Source: Pachypanchax playfairii
Taxonomy: Eukaryota > Chordata > Actinopteri > Cyprinodontiformes > Aplocheilidae
NCBI GenBank assembly: GCA_006937955.1
Contig: SSNP01000006.1
Location: 1,209,693 to 1,273,692, forward strand
Direction of reading: 5' to 3'
Length of the DNA stretch: 64,000 nt
Each line of letters starts with the position of its first letter. Within the stretch, counting starts at the first letter, position 1. The translations under genes and the position numbers were made by a program. The notes beneath the pieces were generated by a model, which was not told the DNA's origin, searched no databases, and saw nothing but the letters and a program-made list of their open reading frames with translations. Positions 11,017 through 23,000 of this stretch are shown here, in pieces.

Positions 11017-14000
11017 CTGGAAGAGAAAAAACCACAGACAAGAGAAGGTGTTACAAAATATACAACCAAAATATTTCATGTTATTCAAGTAACGTTACAC
11101 CAAGATGCAGCGAATACTCTGTTTCTCAGTTTGGTAAGACTTTCTGCTCCGAGTTCTGCAAAACGATCACATTTAATTTGAGTTTTAAAGCTATTTTTCT
11201 TTCATAGTTCAAAGAAAATAATGAGCTTCTTGCTTGTGACATGTTGAAGATGCAACATCCTTCCACTGCATCTACCACACAAACAGTTCATATGTTTAAT
11301 GTGTCGAGTATTTAATATCCATTTTCTATACCTGCTTATTCCTGCGCAGGGTTGCAGGGGGCTGGTGCATGTCTCCAGCAGTCAAAGGGTGCTAATATGT
11401 ATATAATATGTTCGTATAAACACCTTATGATCATTTGATGTTTGAAATATCAAAGGGACATGCATGGTGTATGTTTACATCCACAGGAAGCAGACACAGT
11501 AAGTACAGATCTCAACATCCTGCCACAAATCTCTCTTTATTTTTCACTCTCTCCCTCTCCAGGCGCCAGCACATGTTTTGATACATGTGTGTTTCTACAA
11601 TCAGGTTGTTTTCTGTTCCAATAACAGTTTCAATTAGAATGAAGGTTCTTTTTATTTTACTTTTTCTTGAGATGTTAATTCTGTTCTAACCCTGTCTTAT
11701 GTTGACGATTTACAAACTTTAAAGGATTAGCATGTAAACCAGCTAAATCGTGTACTTATGATTTAATTGCTCTGCTAAAATATAGATTATAATTCTAAAA
11801 GATATTTGAAACATTTCACATCAGTCTATCTAGCAGTCTGAGTCTGACAGCTTAAGATGAACTAAAATGTATTGCTCAGAGCCACATGACATGTCTCGTT
11901 GCCCTGACTGGTTTTTGTTCGCACCCTCTGGAAACAGAAAGTGAAAAGAAAATCAAAACTGATTCCTTTCTTTGAGGTATGAAATTGTGATTTAATATGT
12001 TTCAGTCAGGGAGAATTTACAGGTGTGTATGAGGATTAAACGTGTGAAACTCACAGAAGCACGGCACATGTTGCATGAACAGCAAAAATAAATGAAATCT
12101 TCTATTAACACTATTAAAAACAGATTCTTGCAGCATTTTTATTGACCTGCTCCAGTTCCACTGTCTCCATCAGTAAAATATCATCTTTTCCAACAATGAA
12201 TTGCAGAGCGACAACTTGCATGTCTAAGTAGGATCGTTTTAAAGTAATGACATTATTTTTTGGTTGAAATGTTACATTGTATGCCTCAACTGTTTTTCTT
12301 GTCTTTTTTTTTTTTATAATCTCTGCAGTCTGCCTAGTCATTCAGAAAAACTTGGCTACGATTGAACAGAAACAGGTGTTTTCTTTTCCGCTCTCCACCC
12401 TTTCCACTGCAGTTGACAGCTCTGTGCTTTGGCCTCAGTCCATCACTGCAGCAGCCGATTCCCCATAACTTAAAATCTGCTCAGTTAATAAGAGAAAAAA
12501 AAAACTATTCTACAAAGAAATGCAAGTTTTAAACTTATTTTAGGAAAAAACAACAGGAAAATACACCTTTGCCTTTTGTGAAACTGTGATGAAATTACAA
12601 AAATTGGTTTCAAAATTGCACTAGGAAACTTTATGCTGCAACTAAACAATTTAAAAGAACAACAAAGGATTTTACAGGAGCAGCATTATTTTATTTTATT
12701 TTTTCCACAGGAAAACCTACGCCCTTATTTGGCATTCAGCCCGCTTTGTGCAGCCAAGCTGGAAGGCCTGTAATACTAACCAGACAGTGACTGGCTCAGA
12801 GTAAGTCGCCTGCCTTGGGGCAAGACTACACTCTGAAAAACAGGATCTCCATGGATGAGAGCGAAAGAGGCATATCAAAGCTGTGGTTTGATTCAAAAAG
12901 TGAGCCAGAAACCACAGAAATGTTTGATGCCAGTAGAGGAAACAGGTGAGGGGAAGACTATTTAACCCTGTAATGAACCACAGCCTGCTTTAAATCTGCT
13001 TGCAATGTGAACAAATTTAATAAACGGGTCGCAAATGACTAAAAACTGTCAAAACTTTTAAATAAAGACGATATAAACCCGGGTTTATATCACATATTAT
13101 ATTTATATTTACAGATGGGTTACAATTTGAAGATATGATAAGGACCCCGACCTCGGGGATTCTGTTCCTGTTTTATGGTGAACGGTTCTTTGCTGGTGTA
13201 GTAGTGAGTTCGATGTCTTTGTTCTTCTGAAGGGAAAAGTCACTTTAAATCTATGCAGCTGTTCTGAGTAATTGTCTATAACTAGGGATGACTCAGTGGT
13301 CTTGAATGTGCTCCCTCCTGTAATGCAAAAAGGTTAGAAAAGGGTTTGATGCATTTGAAAAACAAGTGATGCATACGAGTTTTCTAAAATTAGCCAAAGC
13401 TCATCTAGTGGTACATTAATGCCACTAGCTGCATGAGTCTTTTCAAATAAGTAACATCAGGATGACGATGTATCTGTGCTCCATTAATAATCCTGTGACC
13501 CCATCAAATTCTTCAATCTGTATTCTCAAAAGAAACAGATTTGTATTCACAGATTATTGTTGTTTTCATAAAGGAGAAACTATATTGTGAATTCTTGAAG
13601 TTGTAACTTTTCAACTTGAATCTCATAGAGAACAGATACTCTACATGTTCGTATTTGACTTGGTAGAAACAAGAGTTTACAAGTTGCTAATTATGCACAA
13701 ACTGCTGATGAATAATACACGTCTTCTTGATAGTAATCTTACTCCTTACTGACACCTTTTGTAGTCATCAAAACTCGCGTGTAAGTGAGTCATATGACCT
13801 GAGGAAAGTCAGATATCGAAACTTGAAGGAGTGGGGAAAACTCTTTGTTTGTTTTTAAGGTTTGTGCATCAAAGGAGATTAAAAATAAAATGATTCGAAG
13901 GCACAGCCTCCCGAGGTACGTGCAACAATACTTCTGCAAAACATCACCATAATTATATTGTCATTGTCTAAGGTTTAAGAGAGTTTCAGACTCAGCTGAA

Positions 14001-17000
14001 GACTAAAAGCACATCTGGTAAAGCACTTTATCCTGTCAGGGCTTGTGATATGTTTCCTTCTCTCAGGATATCTTTCCCAAGTATCATCACCTTGTGAACT
14101 TTCAAACTAAAGTCAACATTTGACGGGACATGGTAACAGGAAATATCCAACCCCAGAAAGACTTGGTACAGTTAAGTCTAATTTATCTGGGGTGAAAACT
14201 GGACCTGTTGAGTTTGGCTGTAAAACTAAGAGGAAACTCTTTGCATGTGGATTTTTTTTGGCAATTTGGTTTCATATCCAGAACCTGAACGCCTGTCATC
14301 ATCATAAATCAACACTGATGTCAGTGTAAAAGCTGCAGTGAAAGCCCATTAATTCAGCCTCAGATTTCATTTGGGACTTAAACTCTGGCATTTAGGAAAT
14401 ATGCTCCATTACATCCTGAAAAACCTTTTGAAAGCAATGAAGAGTTTCAATAATTCAAGAATTTACTTCTATATATTTGTTTTTCAGGTTTGTAGTTAAT
14501 ATGTAATTGTTACAGAAATACAGATTAAATGTGTATAAAGTCAGTTTGCTTGCAGCACTGTTCCACCATAAAGACTTTATCACTCCTAAAAACCACAGAA
14601 AGGCACGGGGCTTGTGGCTTTTAAGCTGGTAGAGTTTTGGCACTCTTCTTTCCTCTCTCCAACCACTGAAACAATTTGACTGTTGGCAGATTACTGAAAA
14701 TTTGTTTCACTTATGACTTGTATTATTTGACTTTAATAGATATGACAGTTAATTGTTTGAAAATAGTAAAGGATAGTTCTAAAATATTTTAAGCTCTGTC
14801 AAAATGATATAGATTGGAGGGCGTGGCCTGTGGATCAGCCCATACAAGCTGATCAATAAGACCAACTGGGTTTCCCAGGAATTGTTTAGTCTTTGCATTT
14901 TCTACATACTTTCACTTACTAAAGATTGAAATAATTTCAATACTGCAGTCTATGATTTTCCATTTGATCAGTTTCATTGTAGTTTGAAGCTTGTAAATTT
15001 ACATATACATATCTAAATTTATTGTACCTCTTGTGGTGTACTTCAGTGTGTCTCAAGTATATTTGCAATGTAAAAAAACTGTAACATTATCAGCCTTCTA
15101 ATCAGAAAAAAAGTCAATAATGCCAGTTTTTTTAGTTTTAATAGAACATTTTTTTAAATATTTGAGGTTTTTACTGAATCTTACGAAAGGAGTTCTAGAC
15201 CCAGAAGATTATCAGTTTAGAGAATAAATATTAGGTAAAAAGGGGAAAAAACATTGCTACCAAATGTATATGTTTTCATCTTTTATCATCCAAATACAAA
15301 AAGGATAGTCAGAATATCTGGAATACAAATCATCTAAAGTTAACAGTAAGATTTGTGAATTATCATGATGAACATACAGTGGGGCAAAAAAGTATTTAGT
15401 CAGCCACCAATTGTGTAAGTTCTCCCACTTAAAAAGATCAGAGAGGCCTGTAATTTTCATCATAGGTATACCTCAACTATGAGAGACAAAATGAGGAAAA
15501 AAAATCCAGAAAATCACATTGTCTGATTTTTAAAGAATTTATTTGCAAATTATGGTGGAAAATAAGTATTTGGTCACCTACAAACAAGTAAGATTTCTGG
15601 CTTTCACAGACCTGTAACTTCTTTAAGAGGCTCCTCGGTCCTCCACTCGTTACCTGTATTAATGGCACCTGTGTGAACTCGTTATCAGTATAAAAGACAC
15701 CTGTCCACAACCTCAAACAGTCACGCTCCAAACTCCACTATGGCCAAGACCAAAGAGCTGTCAAAGGACACCAGAAACAAAATTGTAGACCTTCACCAGG
15801 CTGGGAAGACTGAATCTGCAATAGGTAAGCAGCTTGGTGTGAAGAAATCAACTGTGGGAGCAATTATTAGAAAATGGAAGACATACAAGACCACTGATAA
15901 TCTCCCTCGATCTGGGGCTCCACGCAAGATCTCACCCCGTGGGGTCAAAATGATCACAAGAACGGTGAGCAAAAATCCCAGAACCACACGGAGGGACCTA
16001 GTGAATGACCTGCAGAGAGCTGGGACCAAAGTAACAAAGGCTACCATCAGTAACACACTACGCCGCCAGGGACTCAAATCCTGCAGTGCCAGACGTGTCC
16101 CCCTGCTGAAGCCAGGACACGTCCAGGCCCGTCTGCGGTTTGCTAGAGAGCATTTGGATGATCCAGAAGAGGATTGGGAGAACATCATATGGTCAGATGA
16201 AACCAAAATAGAACTTTTTGGTAGAAACTCAACTTGTCGTGTTTGGAGGGGAAAGAATGCTGAGTTGAATCCAAAGAACACCATACCTACTGTAAAGCAT
16301 GGGGGTGGAAACATCATGCTTTGGGGCTGTTTTTCTGCAAGGGGACCAGGACGACTGATCCGTGTAAAGGAAAGAATGAATGGGGCCATGTATCGTAAGA
16401 TTTTGAGTGAAAACCTCCTTCCATCAGCAAGGGCATTGAAAATGAGACGTGGCTGGGTCTTTCAGCATGACAATGATCCCAAACACACCGCCCGGGCAAT
16501 GAAGGAGTGGCTTCGTAAGAAGCATTTCAAGGTCCTGGAGTGGCCTAGCCAGTCTCCAGATCTCAACCCCATAGAAAATCTCTGGAGGGAGTTGAAAGTC
16601 CGTGTTGCCCAGCGTCAGCCCCAAAACATCATTGCTCTAGAGGAGATCTGCGTGGAGGAATGGGCCAAAATACCAGCAACAGTGTGTGAAAACCTTGTGA
16701 AGACTTACAGAAAACGTTTGACCTCTGTCATTGCCAACAAAGGCTATATAACAAAGTATTGAGATAAACTTTTGTTATTGACCAAATACTTATTTTCCAC
16801 CATAATTTGCAAATAAATTCTTTAAAAATCAGACAATGTGATTTTCTGGATTTTTTTCCCTCATTTTGTCTCTCATAGTTGAGGTATACCTATGATGAAA
16901 ATTACAGGCCTCTCTGATCTTTTTAAGTGGGAGAACTTACACAATTGGTGGCTGACTAAATACTTTTTTGCCCCACTGTATTTCACAGTCAAGAGGAGGA

Positions 17001-20000
17001 GTTTGATTTTCAACAGATGTGCTCCACATCTGACACACTGCAGGCTTAAAGAAGTGTATAAAGCCCAAACCTGGTGCACCAAAAGCTCTTGCTTTCCAAG
17101 CATATACCCTCAGGGATTTCATAAAAACGTTATGCATACACTTGCACACAAAGGCACTAATAGCTGATCATTTCACAGTTTCCCATTTGGATTTACCTCA
17201 GATAACCCCTTCCATCATTTGAGATTAGTAAACCTACCACTGTCACTGTAAGCCTTCACTCTGTAACTCAACAAGTAAACACAAAGATGTGTGTCAACCA
17301 CTATGTGTTCTACATGCAATATTTGAACAGAGATGCATGTATGTACTCAAAAGGGCTGGTGTGACGCAATGGAGGAACACGATGATAAACATGCAAAAGA
17401 GTGCTAAATGATCACAAAGCAAAAGATAAATCAGGTGGGAAGTTGACCAACTTAAAAAACAATTAAATAGTTTGTAAACAGAAAATAAAGTAACAGAAGG
17501 ACATCGAAACACAAAATAAAGTTCTGACTGATGTCTTTTGAACTGACATACACACTATAACATGACACCTAAATTACAGACATGTTCCATATTTTTGTCA
17601 CATGGGCATCTTGCACATGTCTTCTTATTGGTTTAAATTAAAAATCAAACCTGGAGGGGTATTTTTAGGATTCACAACATCTCTCTGTAGGTGTTCCTCA
17701 AGGCTTTGTGCTTAGACTTCTTTTGGTATTATGGTTGTATTATAATTGTGTTTCTTGCGTTATGATATGCACTTCTACTTCTATTTCTTGCAAAATGACT
17801 CTGAAGTGGCAGTCCCATCTCATGTATACCACCTTCATCAACCTTTCCTCAAGACTAATCAATCTGCATAACATGCATTTTCAGCTACATCCCCTGAAAA
17901 AGGTTGGCCTAAGCTTGATGAAACTGGATCCTATTATTTATATCATTATAAACTATTCTGCACAATATGAATCTTATCTGAACAACTACTTTTCAACAGT
18001 TTTCTGAAAATTCCCAATGAAACTCCCAGTAGATGGTCCTTTACATGATGCAGTGTCTGGAGTTTTGTCTGGGCTCGTTATTTAAGGATGTTTTAGGTAC
18101 CAATGCCTGCCTGAATCAAATTCAACTCATTAAAGCTTGAAGAGTGATTGAGGAGTCACCACCCTGATATATAAACCTATTCTTAAATTTACTATTTTCT
18201 TCTTAGACTTTGTTAGTTACTAGCAGTTACAATCAGAGCAACCAGCTTGCAATTAAATATAATCAGATTTGGTACTTTCTACTTACTAAACTTGCGGTTC
18301 GTTCCTGGCTTTAGATAAGAGTGTTGGATCAGTGACTAAATTAAAATTTAGACTAAAACTAATCTTTGAAGAAAATAAAATATTACATAAATTTGGAGTT
18401 TCTTGTTGTGCCTTTTCTTCTTTTTTCTTGTCTTGCACCGTTCACAGTGGAAACATTGAGTCAGCCAAGAGGCTCATGTGATTTTATTTGGTTACCACAG
18501 CTTACTATGCTGCCTCTCAAAAATAGCTCTCAAAACAAAGCATACACTTGCAAGCACACACACAAACACACACACCACATAAACTGTTATAATACTTCTC
18601 TGTCTTCACTCTTTTATTTCTGTTTCTAATTGCCATATTGCAAACCTCCACCAAAATAAAATAACAACACATATACATTATTACATTGCTGTACATGTGT
18701 ACTTTGGCATATGATAGACAATTATCTTTTCCCTGCAAACCAACACAAATCAACCACACACTCATACACAAATGCTGCCAAAACTCCAGACATGCATAAT
18801 GTGGTAAAAATCTACACAACCTTCCTATTGTCATTGCAGAAGCGCAAGCCACCCAACTCATGGTTTACTGTTAAAATGTACATGAACTCTGACCATATTC
18901 AGAGTGAAACAAAACAATATCAGCTATTAAGGTTTCTAATACACTTTGAGACCCAAACCATGATAACATCTATGTTTTGTTTTGGGTGGTGATATTTAAG
19001 AAACTCACTTAAGAATAATTCCTGGTGGCTAAGGAGTATTGACATTTATTGGTCCTGAAACATGTGAAATTGTTGTGCATGTTTTAGACGTTTTCCTTGC
19101 CTTGACACACCTGATTGCAACTGGTGGCTGATTAGCAGGCCTTTGTTAAACTGCAATCATGTGAATCAGGAGTCTTCAAGCAAGGAAACATCTAAAACAT
19201 GCAGGACAGGGAGTGGAATTAAGAAACTTTCCATCTTCATACCCATTTTCAATCCAACCTCCTGTTAGCCAGGTGTTCATATGTCCTAGAAAATACCTTG
19301 TTGTGGATTTGAACACATCAGTTTTGTGTCAGAAGGTTTTGTGGACTAGCTACATCTAATGCAACCTGTTTAGGAACAGATTGTCCTGTTTGAACCATGT
19401 TGCAATGAACCACAGAATTCCAACATGCATGATCTATAGTGAAAAAAAATCACCTGAGATGAAGTAAAGCAGTGTAGAAACTAAAAATAAAGACGTTTCC
19501 TTAACTGAAATGAAAAAAAAATCAAGTCTCAGCTGTTTTACGTGACAGAAATCAGTTCCTGAATGAGTCCTTCCTTGACTAGATTTATACCCTCAGGACA
19601 AATCCTCCCAGATTCTTTAAACTGAAATCCCTCTGACTGCTGTCTACTGCGGGTAATGTACATACTGCTTATAAGTACGACTCCCAAACCCACTTAAAAA
19701 ATAAAAAGCGTAACGATTTCTTTACACTTTTATTTTAAGCCATTATTCCTTTGGTTCAAGGAAAAAAAAAATCTGTCAACTTATGGTTTGCACACAGCCA
19801 AAACAATACCAATTCAGATGTGAATTCTACTGCTGAAGAGGTTAAATACAAAAGTGAAATAAAAGTTAAGTGTACTGTCTTGTTTCTGGCTTTTAACACA
19901 CACACGAAAATACACAAGCAGCCAACCAGTAACACCCCACTGATCCACAACAGTCTTGAGTTATTTCTGTTTTCAGGACAAAGGGTTTTACCTCTTGCTG

Positions 20001-23000
20001 ACAGATGACAGATCGTGCACTAGCGATTGTGTGAGTGTGCCTGTGTGTGTTTGGTCAGGATAATTAGACCTTGTGCTTTGCTCCCTGAGAGTTCCTTAAC
20101 CACAGGGTTGAGGCGTAATGAAACTACACTGTCACGGACACTACGCTGACACACCACACACAAATGGGCACGTACACTGTACTGAGCACATTCACATATG
20201 TTTCAAAACAAACAAAAATAAAATCATGAACTCACTGTGTAAAGGTTTAACTGAAAGATCAATTCTAAAATAAATAAATTTAAGAGAACTGATGAAAAAC
20301 ATCTAATTAGATCATGTTTTCTTGTCATAAACACTATTTTGGTCACTAAATTGGTCTCTAACATTAATATTATGTGAAACAAGTGGAAACACCTGCTGGG
20401 TTGGATCAGAATATTTACAGATGTTGTGAGCAGCGCCACAGCCTGAAGTGTTGCACCTTTTAGCTTCCAGGCAATGCACATGAACTCAACTCTTCTGTCA
20501 ACAGTACAGAGATACCAGCAATTAACTGTTCAACAGTAAAAGAACAAAGGTTGGACATAGTAAAGTATCCCTGTGAGTCATTCTGAAGTCTGAAAACACT
20601 TGACCAAATAACCAGTAACTTTAACTTTATCCTCATTAAAAAGGTCATTGGGTCTCTTTTATTAATTTACACAGTAGAAAGAATATTGCATCACTTTGAA
20701 TTCTATCGAACTTACAAAAAACCAGCAAGGCTTAAAGGAAAAGTTCAGATTTTTTAAGCAAATTACCTGTGAATATTGTGGATTTTTATACCCTTTCTCT
20801 TAAGGTGCATTCACACCGGCCACTTTGTCAACGTCAAGCAACGCTCATAACGCTCCAAATTTGACGTTTGAAGTTGAAGCTCATAACGCCTGCCAGTCAG
20901 AGCGCATAGGCGTTAAAGCTCGTAAAGCCTGACCGAAAAAGAGCGAGAAGGCGGGGCTTCCTTTGTTATCGGATGTTCGGAGCTATGGCGGATCATATTG
21001 AGACAGTGGCTTGATTTATTTACTTCATAGATCTAGACAACGTCGACGTCGGGTGCATCAGCGCAGTTTGTGGATACACCCCATTCTTCAGATGCGTTCT
21101 GAGTTTGGTGAGTTTAACCATTTGCTCCAGGAGCTACGTTTTCCATTTTGGTTGATCCCGCTTCTTCCCGGCTACGTGCTGTGACGTCTTACGTCACTAC
21201 GATGAGACGCTCTGATTGGTTGACATGCCGCTTCAAGAGCGTTAAGAGCGTCAAAAGTTCAGCTAGCTGAACTTTGACCTTTTCTAGCTTTTCAAGCGTC
21301 AACGCCTGAAACGCTAGAAAAGCTTGAAAAGTTGCCGCTCATAACGCTCACAAAGCGACGCAGAGCCGTTGACGTCTGTCTGACGCCCGTCCACCATAGA
21401 CTTTACATATAAACTTGCCGCTTATGAAGTCGATGGTTGGGCCGGTGTGAATGCACCATTAGTTTTAGACTGGATATGTATAATGTGATCTGTTTCACAT
21501 TAAACCCCATAGATGTATATGCAACAGCCGTCTGATGCCAAAATAATGTGGTGTTAAAAAGTACAATAAACCTTTAACCTTTCTGAAATTTCTGCTTGAG
21601 TTTTTTTTTTAAATAGTAGAAATTTGTTCCTGTTCTAATTAGTGATTAACTTGACTTCCATGTGAGAATTTCTCACTCTCGAAACTGGATCACACTGACT
21701 GCCTTCTATGAGAAACTAACAGCTCATTTGTACCATAAACACTTCAAGAAACCTTTGCAGCTCTTCCAAAGAAGGTGCAACAGCACAACACTAAACAGTC
21801 TCTGTGACAGAAACTTATATTAACTCACGTATTCCTCATGCAACATCAACTTTTATTTACAGATCTGAAAATATCTCAGTAAGATGTCACTTCAGCCCTC
21901 TTCTAAAACCACAAACATAGACTATGTTATAGAAAAGTCTGATGAAACGTTTCGTATACTGCTGAATCAATCAGAAAAAAATGTTAATTTCTTGTAGCTA
22001 TGGTTTGAATTGATGTGTAATCATGTTTCAGTGTGTGACACCTGGCAAGAAAAGAAGAAACAAATCTCCATGTTCCTCTTTTCGATGCCACTTCACTGTT
22101 CCACATCAAGGACAAACACTTACATACACATACGTTCTGGTTAATTTTGCATTGAAGGTTTTTTCCTGTTGATTCTAAAACTGCTGATTTGTTTTTTATC
22201 TTGATGTTTGACTGGTTTTTGAGTCACAACGTCAGCAGACATCCACTCTACCTCTGAGATCACTGACGACGGGAATGACAGCAGCAAGGCTGAAAGTCTC
22301 TTACGTGACTCAGTATGACTCTTATCACATACTGAATACAAGGAAAACTTCTACAGTACATTTAGTGTATTCCAGACAGTACACCAGCTCATTGTGCTGT
22401 CACTGGATTTTTTTTTTTTAATCCCACATGTTCATAATGAAAGTATATTTGATGAAGTAGAAGGATAAGAAATAGTTTTTGTCTGAAATCCCTAATGACC
22501 TTAAGGGTGCGTTCACACCAGCCCTGTTTAGTCCGCTTGAATCGAACTCTAGTTCGTTAGCATAGAAAGTCAGCTTTGCTTGAGGAGGTGTGAACAGGCA
22601 ATCGAACTCACATTCGGACCAAACTATCGAACTCTAGTCTGCCTATAAACGTGGGTCGCGGTTCGATTGAAACGAACTCTGGTGCGGTTCGATTGCATGT
22701 GTGTATGCAACCGGACCGAGACCGCACCAAAAGCAGGAAACGGACTATATTGTGCAGCCGTCTCAGCCGCCTCGTGTAGTCCTCTGTCTCGTTATCTGCT
22801 CATCCTGAACTCATTGCTGCAGAATATTAATCAGGTACATTCACCAAACATAAAAAATCCCAAAACCACCAGAATCTGCTGCTACTCCAAGTTTGTTTAT
22901 GTTTCACTCTCCCGCAGCAGCGCCAGGAAATGCAGTAACATCAATAAAAAAGTAGAGCAGTAACTCCACAGCGCCACCACAGGCTGGGATGTAAACATGC

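Larger units (their letters stand above)
15377..16978 (+). mobile_element. Tc1 transposon copy B, full length, inside bim intron 3
   Basis: Same family, structure and orientation as copy A, flanked by TA at 15375-15376 and 16979-16980. Length is 1602 bp against 1606 bp, explained by A/T-run length changes in the terminal repeats. Inverted repeats (15377-15576 and 16779-16978) and the transposase frame are intact. It is antisense to bim. Confidence 0.95.
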
